23,513 nt of DNA from CAZJYC01 sp964550165. Lineage in GTDB: Bacteria; Acidobacteriota; Aminicenantia; Aminicenantales; Aminicenantaceae. Numbering within the stretch: the first letter of the stretch is position 1; every line of letters starts with the position of its first letter. Location of the stretch: positions 1 through 23,513 of the forward strand of contig CAZJYC010000040.1 in NCBI GenBank assembly GCA_964550165.1. The letters are read 5' to 3'. A program made the translations under genes and the position numbers. Under the pieces are notes generated by a model that saw only the letters and a list, made by a program, of their open reading frames with translations, was not told the origin of the DNA and did not search any database. This document shows positions 13,928-21,042 of this stretch, piece by piece.

Positions 13928-16204
13928 TTAACTCAACAGCTTTTCCAGGAGCTGGGCGATCTTTGTCCGGTATTCCAGCAAAGCTTTGGGATCTTTGGTA
14001 TAGTCCTGCCCGTTCTTGAATAGAGATTCAGGGATACTGAGCATTTGGCGAGCTTTTTCGACGAGGTCTTTCTGGCCTCGCTTTGCTTTTTTTATGCTGT
14101 TTTCAAGAAGCCACAGATATTCATAATCCTCTATGCCTTCCCGGAGGATCTCCCAGCGCACAGAATTAATCGGCCCGGCTAAGTATTTTTTCTTATCTTG
14201 ATTCGGCTCGCGATTGGGCGGATAGAGAAAGCGACCATCCCCGTTTCCCCAGTTATTGACCTGGCCGAAAGGTGTTCCGTATCCCACCGTATACGACATC
14301 GGGTCCTGCCATGGATTCTGGAGCATTCCTCTGGGAAAGACCGTGCCGCTCGTCCAGTAGTTCGCGCTCCAGATGAGAATGCCCTTCAACTGATACTTAT
14401 AGGACATCCAGAGCCAGATGCGAAGATTGACTGCGGGATGGTCGACAAAAAGCGTCACCCAGGGGCCTTTGGGCCCTGTGCAGAGGTAGGACCAGAACTC
14501 TCTTCCTTTTTTAACCAAATCGGCAACGATTTTCGGGTCAACCTGATGGAATATGGTGCAGCTCGTTTCCGTCACATCCATGATGTCCGGACCGGGCTTG
14601 TGCTCGGTGATGAACCGGGTTAGGCAGGGAGCAGCTTTCCGGATATTCTCCATTCCTTTCCGGACAAAGGGATAATCCTTCGGGTCTGGCTCGTCGAACC
14701 AGTAAATGTACTCCTTGCCGAGCCAGCCATTTTCTCCAAGATGCTCCTCGACCTGGCGCAGATAATCGCCGAGCAGCTTGTCGTATTCCGGAGTGCCCTG
14801 GTGGAATCCGGCAAAAATTCCTTCTTCGCTTCTGTAGAACGTGCCGCTTCCCAGGCCTTGAAGCGGGAGGTTAAAGGAGTTAAACCTGAATTCATCCAGG
14901 TATCTTTTCGCTCCTCTGTCGAATTCAGAGAAATCGACCTTGACCGACATTGCGGCGATGTCCATCTCGAAGTCGCCACCCTGAAGGAGATTCTCTTCAA
15001 TCGTGGAGGGGCTGAAGACGATGTCATCGAAATAGGCTGTGCCTTCTCGCGTTCCAATCTCATCCCTGAACGTCGGAAAGAAATGAAGACTGACTTCTCT
15101 GACTTCCGGGGAGAACCCTTCTATTTCAAGGGTTTCCTGTTTCCAGTCCGCCGATCCCTTATAAATTCGCAATTTATTCTGCGCCGGCAGAAATTCGCCT
15201 TCAGCATTGTAGCCTGAGGCCAGGACAGTGTATTCCTGATTCTCATTTTCGGTTCTTGCAAACCAGGTGAGCCTGTAAGAGACATTGGGCTGGACAGGGA
15301 TTTTTTCCTTGTATCTTGCTTCAACATTGGCTGAAACATCGTCATCTTTGATTTTTAAAGCCCTCTGGCCCCCATGTACCACATCTGAGACGAACTCGCC
15401 GCCTTCCCAGTAGACGCCAGAAACGTTCGCCTTCATCGGATAGAGGTCAAGCGGCGAGGTGGGACAGATGCGGTGCTTTCTGAAGTTTTCGAGGTACAGG
15501 TCATAGACTTTTTCCAATTCTTCTTTAGTCTCGAGATTATGGTAGGTTTTGATGTAACTGGTGTTGAGGCCAAAGGAGGAGCGGATGTGTGTCTCCTCAG
15601 GCAAAGCAAAATTCCAGACATTCACCCGGACAGGGATTTCCTTTTTCCAGGTTCCGAATGTTAAGATAATCATTCCATCATAAATTCCGGGATTTGCATC
15701 CAAAGGAACGCGGACAGTGATCCAGAGGGGATGGTTTTCTCCAGCAAAGGCTGTGAAGGGTCCGTCGTAAGGCGGGAGGGGGTCTGGCCATTCCCCCGGG
15801 CTTCCATACTGGTCAGTGGGAGTGAGAACAGTGACATATTCCACGTGGCAGATTGAAATATCTTCGGGCATGATTCTATATCCTGAGACATTGTAGAAGG
15901 CGCTGCTCTCTATTCTAACCTTGTCCATCCTCTTTTTTGGAAGAAGAACCAGCTGGAAAGGCTCATACTCGTTGATGGCGCAGAAGAGATTGACTCGTTC
16001 TCCTTTCTCTTCAGGCAGAGGGTTGTCCTTCATGATTTTGTAAGCTCCTTCCGCCCACCAGATGCTGCACAGGGAGTCGTCAGAGAGCAAATAGCCATAT
16101 TGCGCAAAAGACAGGCCTGAAAAAGAAACTAAAGAAAATAAGACAATAAAGGCCAACCGCCAATTGACGCTTCTCAACATATTTTTAAAGCTGGATAATG
16201 TCAT
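13928..16204 (-). CDS. secreted DUF4091 glycoside-hydrolase-like protein with inserted carbohydrate-binding-like module
   Basis: A 758-residue exported protein. A hydrophobic stretch (LAFIVLFSLVSFSGLSFA, 17-34) with cleavage near SFA-Q35 gives the signal peptide. Residues 40-250 form an N-terminal beta-sandwich (YEPFQLVLLP, then WITVRVPLDANPGIYDG). Residues about 258-400 look like an inserted CBM4/9/22-type jelly roll ending in TAYFDDIVFSPS. A TIM-barrel-like part contains EYIYWFDEPDPKDY (498-511), whose glutamate may be catalytic. The C-terminus carries the DUF4091 signature (INSVRWEILREGIEDYEYLW). Relatives are predicted polysaccharide-degrading enzymes; the substrate is unknown. AAGGAGGTGAAAGG precedes the ATG at 16204. 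It lies between the GerW genes and a ketopantoate-reductase-like gene. Confidence 0.82.
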   Translation of the reverse strand: MTLSSFKNMLRSVNWRLAFIVLFSLVSFSGLSFAQYGYLLSDDSLCSIWWAEGAYKIMKDNPLPEEKGERVNLFCAINEYEPFQLVLLPKKRMDKVRIESSAFYNVSGYRIMPEDISICHVEYVTVLTPTDQYGSPGEWPDPLPPYDGPFTAFAGENHPLWITVRVPLDANPGIYDGMIILTFGTWKKEIPVRVNVWNFALPEETHIRSSFGLNTSYIKTYHNLETKEELEKVYDLYLENFRKHRICPTSPLDLYPMKANVSGVYWEGGEFVSDVVHGGQRALKIKDDDVSANVEARYKEKIPVQPNVSYRLTWFARTENENQEYTVLASGYNAEGEFLPAQNKLRIYKGSADWKQETLEIEGFSPEVREVSLHFFPTFRDEIGTREGTAYFDDIVFSPSTIEENLLQGGDFEMDIAAMSVKVDFSEFDRGAKRYLDEFRFNSFNLPLQGLGSGTFYRSEEGIFAGFHQGTPEYDKLLGDYLRQVEEHLGENGWLGKEYIYWFDEPDPKDYPFVRKGMENIRKAAPCLTRFITEHKPGPDIMDVTETSCTIFHQVDPKIVADLVKKGREFWSYLCTGPKGPWVTLFVDHPAVNLRIWLWMSYKYQLKGILIWSANYWTSGTVFPRGMLQNPWQDPMSYTVGYGTPFGQVNNWGNGDGRFLYPPNREPNQDKKKYLAGPINSVRWEILREGIEDYEYLWLLENSIKKAKRGQKDLVEKARQMLSIPESLFKNGQDYTKDPKALLEYRTKIAQLLEKLLS

Positions 16205-16362
16205 CCTTTCACCTCCTTGCTAAAAAGTCAGACAAAGAAATTAATTTAGAATCCTATCTCCATTCGTAGCCTAAAAAGATATAAGCCAACCACAGCTTAT
16301 AAAACAAAATTTCATCCCGTTTTTATCCTGTGGAAAAATAGATCTTGAGAAATTTATCCCCT

Positions 16363-17304
16363 TTAAGATTTCAACTTCCGCTTCTGCTTCTCCAGAGTCC
16401 GGATAACTTTGGTTAATGATTCAAGATAAGGCGTAGGGAGGCCTGTTTTTTTGCCGTAGTCGATGATGGGTTGGAAGATGTACTCAATCGGATTTCCGGC
16501 TTCCAGATCGATGGAGGTTGAGGGCTTGTGGTTGCCGGCATTTCCCAGGTAAGCCAGGCAGCTCTCAAAAAAATTTCTTTCGTATTCATACCCCACTTTT
16601 TTTGCCACCTGGATGCACTCCAGGAGTATCTGTTCGCAGAGAAAGCGGGTATCTTCACCGGCCATCGCTTCTTTCATGGTCAGGCCTGTTGTGGCGCAGA
16701 CCGGCATGAGGGCCGCGTTGAGGATTGTTTTTTTCCATTCGTACTTTTTGATGTCAGGAACAAATACGGTTTCCAGCCCGGCATCGGTGATGAGAGCGGC
16801 GATTTTTCGGGCGAAAGTTTTGTTTTTAGCCGTGAGGACTCCAACATAGTTGGGAGGATTGAAAAAGGACATCCTGACTTTGCCCGGCTCGACGATCATC
16901 CCGGCATAGTTGATGACAAACCTTAAGATATCGTGCCGGCTGAATTTCTCGGCAGCTCTGTCTTCGTTATCTATCCCGTTCTGGAGGAGAACTATTTTCT
17001 GGCCGGGCTTGAAAATCAATTTAAGCTCTTCGAGGAGTGTCTCGAGAAAATTGAATTTGACCGCAATGAAGATCAAGTCGACATCAAAGCGATTCAGACT
17101 GGCTGCAAAATAACCCGTGCCTTTAACAGGAACTGTGAAGTTATCTCTAATTCCAGTGACGGTGATTCCTTTTTCGGCTATGGCTGAGATTAATTCTTTC
17201 TTGATATCGACCAGAACAACATTCTCCCCGTTTCGGGCAAGGTAGGCGGCCATGATGCTTCCGACCGGCCCTGCTCCGATGATTCCGATGTTATGGTTCG
17301 CCAT
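16363..17304 (-). CDS. ketopantoate reductase family protein (PanE/ApbA-like)
   Basis: A 313-residue NAD(P)-dependent dehydrogenase. The N-terminal Rossmann fold has GAGPVG (10-15) and an acidic end to strand two (VDI, 32-34), which suggests NADH rather than NADPH preference. LLQNGIDNE (106-114) and KKTILNAALMPVCATTGLT (191-209) match the PanE family hinge and catalytic lysine region. PanE reduces 2-dehydropantoate to pantoate for CoA synthesis, but no other pantothenate gene is nearby and the family includes many reductases of other 2-keto acids, so I do not assign the symbol. It is the first gene of the minus-strand block; the next gene begins 158 bases downstream. Confidence 0.8.
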   Translation of the reverse strand: MANHNIGIIGAGPVGSIMAAYLARNGENVVLVDIKKELISAIAEKGITVTGIRDNFTVPVKGTGYFAASLNRFDVDLIFIAVKFNFLETLLEELKLIFKPGQKIVLLQNGIDNEDRAAEKFSRHDILRFVINYAGMIVEPGKVRMSFFNPPNYVGVLTAKNKTFARKIAALITDAGLETVFVPDIKKYEWKKTILNAALMPVCATTGLTMKEAMAGEDTRFLCEQILLECIQVAKKVGYEYERNFFESCLAYLGNAGNHKPSTSIDLEAGNPIEYIFQPIIDYGKKTGLPTPYLESLTKVIRTLEKQKRKLKS

Positions 17305-17412
17305 TAATTATCCCTTCCGGCCAATAGCTCAGCATTTTTTGGGGCTATTATAAAAAAAGCACTCTGCGATTGCAAATGCCAAAAAGGCTCAGACCAGTGG
17401 TTTCAAAAACAC

Positions 17413-17443
17413 GCAGCTTTTGCCCCAGCCAGCCAAAAGCTGC
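17413..17443. repeat. hairpin: 10-bp perfect inverted repeat
   Basis: GCAGCTTTTG (17413-17422) pairs perfectly with CAAAAGCTGC (17434-17443) around an 11-base loop. No T-run follows directly, so it is not a standard terminator. Twenty bases later a second hairpin follows, suggesting a structured intergenic repeat unit or REP-like element. Confidence 0.6.
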
Positions 17444-17462
17444 TCGGTTTCAGGCTTCGCTC

Positions 17463-17483
17463 TCTTCGCCCTACGGGCGAAGA
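17463..17483. repeat. hairpin: 9-bp perfect inverted repeat with 3-base loop
   Basis: TCTTCGCCC pairs with GGGCGAAGA around TAC. The stem is GC-rich and stable. A TTTTTT run occurs only about 25 bases further on, too far for a textbook terminator. It may belong with the hairpin at 17413-17443 to a single dispersed element. Confidence 0.6.
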
Positions 17484-17605
17484 ACCATGCCCGCTCAGCC
17501 TTCAAACGGTTTTTTCTTCCACTGGCCTTCGCCGATGTGAAAAAAATAAAAAGAGGACATACAGGCCCCTTTTCGTTTTTTTACGGAAAACTTTTTTGCA
17601 ATAAA

Positions 17606-17634
17606 TTGACAGTCTATCTTAAAATTTATAAGAT
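17606..17634 (+). promoter_or_regulatory. sigma-70-type promoter for the secreted protein gene
   Basis: A perfect TTGACA (17606-17611) is followed after 17 bases by TAAGAT (17629-17634, 4 of 6). The start of transcription would be near 17641, followed by a GAGAGGG ribosome binding site and the ATG at 17658. Confidence 0.65.
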
Positions 17635-17657
17635 AAGCCCATCTTGAGAGGGACAAA

Positions 17658-18437
17658 ATGAGAAGAATTAGGCTCAAACTAATGATTTTTATCCTGGGAG
17701 GAATTGCGATTGCCTTAATCTGCGTCGCCTATGGGCAGCTAAAACAAAAAAAACTAACTCCAACCTACAAGCTTGCGCAATGCGAGGTGCGCGGCACAGT
17801 GGTCAATGTGCCTGACTACATCAAGCTGCAGATCAACCTCTTTGATGCCCATGTCAGAGGGGTGGGCGGTCTTCGTGTCCCGCCTAACACGAGCCGGCAG
17901 ACTTTTGCTTTTCCTGTGGCCTGCTCCGCGGAAGAGTACGGATGGTATACGCTGCACTATGTTTATAATCGGAAATGCGGGGTGAATAGCTGGTCGACAC
18001 ATAAAACAGCTTTTGTCCCGCCTGACAGTCATTACGGGATTCACATCATTGTCAGAGGAGAGAATAAGGTTTACACCGACCCTGAAAGGGATTTCAGCCG
18101 CTTGTGCACATCAGGAATTCTGCTGGAGGAGATAAAGACCGACCGGCCCTCCTACTCTTTTGGCGATGTGGTGAACCTCGTTTTCACAACCACGGTCAAA
18201 GGCCCCGTCCGGTACAAGCGGGTTTCTGAGAACGCTAACTATGTGATCACAGTGATCGCGGGAGGGCTGAGTCATGAGGTCAAACGGGATGAGCTCACAG
18301 TCTGGTTCAGGGAAAGGAAAACAGTCACCGTTCCCATCCATCATACCTACTACTCCAGGGGAAGGAATCAGATTCGGCTTCATGTCGAGAGCTCTGAATA
18401 TAATTTTGATTCCAGCGTCTACTGCGATATCAACTGA
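17658..18437 (+). CDS. exported or membrane-anchored protein of unknown function
   Basis: A 259-residue protein. The N-terminus (RRIRLKLMIFILGGIAIALICVAYG, about 3-27) is positively charged, then hydrophobic, and acts either as a signal peptide or as a single membrane anchor. The remainder is beta-rich with no family I recognise: two probable Ig-like or beta-sandwich halves, about 35-155 (YGWYTLHYVYNRKCGVNSWS) and about 160-259 (TDRPSYSFGDVVNLVFTTTV, which resembles extracellular macroglobulin-type domains). Four cysteines lie in the first half and one at the C-terminus, which would allow disulfides. It has its own promoter and is followed by a terminator-like hairpin, so it is probably a single-gene unit. 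Confidence 0.75.
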   Translation: MRRIRLKLMIFILGGIAIALICVAYGQLKQKKLTPTYKLAQCEVRGTVVNVPDYIKLQINLFDAHVRGVGGLRVPPNTSRQTFAFPVACSAEEYGWYTLHYVYNRKCGVNSWSTHKTAFVPPDSHYGIHIIVRGENKVYTDPERDFSRLCTSGILLEEIKTDRPSYSFGDVVNLVFTTTVKGPVRYKRVSENANYVITVIAGGLSHEVKRDELTVWFRERKTVTVPIHHTYYSRGRNQIRLHVESSEYNFDSSVYCDIN

Positions 18438-18442
18438 TCATT

Positions 18443-18471
18443 AAGAAAAAGGGGACAGTCCCCTTTTTCTT
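18443..18471 (+). terminator. terminator-like hairpin with a GGGGACAGTCCCC core
   Basis: AAGAAAAAGGGGA (18443-18455) pairs perfectly with TCCCCTTTTTCTT (18459-18471) around the loop CAG, a 13-bp stem. It lies 5 bases after the stop of the secreted protein gene. The A/T-rich lower stem gives a T-run in both directions, so it could terminate transcription. The core also resembles REP-like palindromes common in some genomes, so it could be a dispersed element. Confidence 0.7.
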
Positions 18472-18615
18472 GACAGCCATTTGAAGAGGTTGTATTTTAG
18501 ACGGTAAGTCTCCTATCGTTAAAAAGCCTCATTCTTAAAAGAAAAACTTGTTGATTCAAAGATAGACGGACTGCAAAGGCCAAAATTTATTAACAAAAGT
18601 TTTAAGGAACCAGAG

Positions 18616-20220
18616 ATGAAATATGAAATCTTACTGGGTGATGAAGCTGTAGCCCTGGGGGCTGTCCATGCCGGCCTCTCCGGAGCCTATTCCTATCCAG
18701 GAACTCCCGCTTCCGAGGTCATGGAATTTTTGATAAAGGCTTCTGAGCGGCAAAAGACGTTCAAAGCCTCATGGTCTGTCAATGAAAAGGTTGCCTATGA
18801 GGAAGCTCTTGGCGTTTCTTTTGCCGGAAAGCGGGCTCTGGTTGCGATGAAGCATGTGGGCTTGAATGTGGCGGCCGATCCGTTCATGAACTCGGCTATC
18901 ACCGGCGCCAACGGAGGATTAATTGTCGTTGTCGCCGATGATCCCAGCATGCACAGCTCCCAGAACGAACAGGACAGCCGTTTCTATGCCCAATTTAGCC
19001 AGATATTCTGTTTCGAGCCCTCGAACCACCAGGAAGCTTACGATATGACCCGGGCCGCTTTCGATGTTTCGGAAAACCTCGGAATTCCGGTCATGATCCG
19101 GCTGGTCACCCGCCTCTCTCACAGCCGCTCCCGTATCGAGCCCCGGCAGCCGCGCAAAGAAAACCTGCTCAGCTACGGAGTAGGGAAGGACTGGACTCTT
19201 CTCCCTGGCAATGCCAGGCGCCGCTTTAAGATCCTTGTCGAAAAACAGGAAGAGCTGGTTAGAAAATCGAATGAGTCGGAATTCAATTCACTTCGGGTCA
19301 AAAAAAACAACCGCTCGTTCGGCGTCATCGCTGCCGGGATTGCTTACAACTATGTTCTCGAGAATTATAAAAATGAAAAGAAGCTTCCATCGATTCTCAA
19401 GATATCAACCTATCCTCTCCCTGAAGCGCTGATTTCAATGCTCGTCAGTCATGTGGATGAAGTTCTGGTTGTGGAAGAAGGATATCCGTTCATCGAGCAG
19501 AGAATTCAAGGGCTCTTCGGCATCAAGGCAAAGGAAATCAGAGGAAAGTTGAGCGGTCACCTGCCTCTGACCGGAGAGCTTTCGCCTGAGATCGTCCGTC
19601 AAGCCTTGAACATGAAACCGCTGGAGAAGCGCCAACTAGGTAAATTCAAGCTTGCGGCCAGGCCTGCTCAGCTCTGCCAGGGATGTCCCCATGCTGATAC
19701 TTATCGGGCCCTGAACAAGGCTTTGGAATCCTATCCGCAGGCCAATGTGTTCAGCGACATCGGATGCTACACCCTTGGCGCTCTTCCGCCTTATAATGCC
19801 ATCAGCAGCTGCGTCTGCATGGGAGCCAGCATCGGCATGGCCAAAGGAGGCGCAGAAGCAGGAGTCCATCCCTCGGTCGCTGTTATCGGCGATTCGACTT
19901 TCGCCCATTCGGGCCTGACCCCTCTTCTTGATGCCGCTGAAACAAACACGGACATGACGGTCATCATCCTCGATAACGCTGTTGTGGCCATGACTGGAGG
20001 ACAGCCCACTTTTGCCACGGGCGAGAAAATGGTCAAAATGGTTGAGGGATTGGGAGTGGCTACAGAGCATATCCGGGTCATCGAGCCTCTTCCAAGGAAT
20101 CTGGAGAAGAATGTCCAAACCATCAAAGAGGAACTCGATTATCGAGGCCTTTCTGTGATCATCGCTCGCAGGGAGTGTATTCAGGAAGTGCGAAAGAGAA
20201 AGAGAAGCTCAGAGCAATGA
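18616..20220 (+). CDS. iorA: indolepyruvate:ferredoxin oxidoreductase, alpha subunit
   Basis: A 534-residue thiamine-diphosphate enzyme that oxidatively decarboxylates aryl pyruvates from Trp, Phe and Tyr to aryl-acetyl-CoA, reducing ferredoxin. Visible are the substrate-side SYPGTPASEVMEF (26-38), Glu56 in VNEKVAYEEALG, CQGCPHADTY (354-363) and the TPP motif GDST (425-428) followed by DN (453-454). Most IorA proteins carry a C-terminal domain with two [4Fe-4S] clusters; this one stops at RRECIQEVRKRKRSSEQ with no CxxCxxC motif, so electrons must leave by another route. AAGGA precedes the ATG. The stop overlaps the iorB start by four bases. Confidence 0.9.
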   Translation: MKYEILLGDEAVALGAVHAGLSGAYSYPGTPASEVMEFLIKASERQKTFKASWSVNEKVAYEEALGVSFAGKRALVAMKHVGLNVAADPFMNSAITGANGGLIVVVADDPSMHSSQNEQDSRFYAQFSQIFCFEPSNHQEAYDMTRAAFDVSENLGIPVMIRLVTRLSHSRSRIEPRQPRKENLLSYGVGKDWTLLPGNARRRFKILVEKQEELVRKSNESEFNSLRVKKNNRSFGVIAAGIAYNYVLENYKNEKKLPSILKISTYPLPEALISMLVSHVDEVLVVEEGYPFIEQRIQGLFGIKAKEIRGKLSGHLPLTGELSPEIVRQALNMKPLEKRQLGKFKLAARPAQLCQGCPHADTYRALNKALESYPQANVFSDIGCYTLGALPPYNAISSCVCMGASIGMAKGGAEAGVHPSVAVIGDSTFAHSGLTPLLDAAETNTDMTVIILDNAVVAMTGGQPTFATGEKMVKMVEGLGVATEHIRVIEPLPRNLEKNVQTIKEELDYRGLSVIIARRECIQEVRKRKRSSEQ

Positions 20221-20804
20221 AGCAGGATATTATTCTGGCTGGAGTAGGCGGGCAGGGGATTCTGTCCATAGCTTTTGTCATCGACAACGCAGCCTTGAAA
20301 GAAGGTCTTATTTTTAAACAGGCTGAAGTCCACGGCATGGCCCAGCGGGGCGGAGCTGTCCAGTCTCATCTCCGGCTATCCGGCGAGGAGATTCACAGCG
20401 ACCTTATTCCCCGGGGAGAAGCGGATATGATCCTGAGCGTTGAGCCGCTCGAGACCCTGCGCTATTTTGATTATCTCTCCCCGGAAGGGATTGTGGTTAC
20501 AAGCAGCTCTCCTTACATCAACATCCCGGATTATCCTGACATTGGCGAGATTCTGGACGAGATAAAGGGTGTCGAGAGATGTGTGATTGTCGATTCAGAG
20601 AAGCTGGCCAGGGAGGCTGGTTCCTCCAAAGCACAGAATATTGTCATGCTGGGCGCTGCCTCTCCCTTTCTTGTGCTGAAGAGAGAGAATCTGCTAGAGT
20701 TTATCCGTGTTTTATTCCAGGCCAGGGGAGAAAAAATCATCGAAACCAATTTGAGAGCTTTCGAACTGGGGTATGAGGCTGCAAGAAAAAATAAAATTTT
20801 CTGA
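20217..20804 (+). CDS. iorB: indolepyruvate:ferredoxin oxidoreductase, beta subunit
   Basis: A 195-residue gamma-domain-type subunit of 2-oxoacid:ferredoxin oxidoreductases and the partner of IorA. It begins MKQDIILAGVGGQGILSIA, the family's standard N-terminus with the GVGGQG loop, followed by AEVHGMAQRGGAVQSHLRL. An upstream start at 20175 in the same frame would add 14 residues inside iorA without homology; the ATG at 20217, overlapping the iorA stop as ATGA, is clearly better. Translational coupling with iorA fits a 1:1 complex. Confidence 0.92.
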   Translation: MKQDIILAGVGGQGILSIAFVIDNAALKEGLIFKQAEVHGMAQRGGAVQSHLRLSGEEIHSDLIPRGEADMILSVEPLETLRYFDYLSPEGIVVTSSSPYINIPDYPDIGEILDEIKGVERCVIVDSEKLAREAGSSKAQNIVMLGAASPFLVLKRENLLEFIRVLFQARGEKIIETNLRAFELGYEAARKNKIF

Positions 20805-20938
20805 TAATTGAATAGAAGAAGCAGAATTTAGCCACCATATGGATGCCAAGACTTCACTTCATTATTTTTTTATTGCTCTGTCCTTCAGGTTAGCCATGGT
20901 ATCGAAAAGCTGTTTAAAGATTTTTGATGAAAATGTAC

Positions 20939-20968
20939 AATATTTTTAGCCGTGAGGAGGCTAATATT
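20939..20968 (+). promoter_or_regulatory. hairpin in the region ahead of the acyl-CoA synthetase gene
   Basis: TAGCC and GGCTA (core stem 20947-20951 with 20959-20963) close a GTGAGGA loop. The stem can be extended outward by AATATT against ATATT with a two-base bulge. It sits in the 238-base gap between iorB and the synthetase gene, about 75 bases before the start. No T-run follows. It might be a leader structure or meaningless. Confidence 0.3.
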
Positions 20969-21042
20969 CTGTAGTCTTCTTTGTTGAAACAAGTTGTTCG
21001 AATAAGAAGAGCGGCGTAGATTGATAGATCGTGGAGGAGAGA

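Larger units (their letters stand above)
17305..17657. other. 353-base divergent intergenic region with two hairpins and a promoter
   Basis: This region separates the minus-strand PanE-like gene from the plus-strand secreted protein. It holds two strong hairpins (17413-17443 and 17463-17483) and a good promoter near 17606-17634, listed separately. A frame across it (17420-17647) reads through the hairpins and is not a believable gene. Confidence 0.6.

Noticed and set aside
17420..17647. A 75-residue plus-strand frame in the divergent intergenic region
   Set aside because: It is read through two hairpins and the promoter of the next gene and has no start signals.
20175..20216. Upstream start for iorB
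   Set aside because: It adds 14 residues read from iorA coding sequence; the ATGA overlap start gives the standard family N-terminus.
21031..21042. GTG start for the acyl-CoA synthetase
   Set aside because: The GTG overlaps the GGAGG that is correctly spaced for the ATG at 21043.
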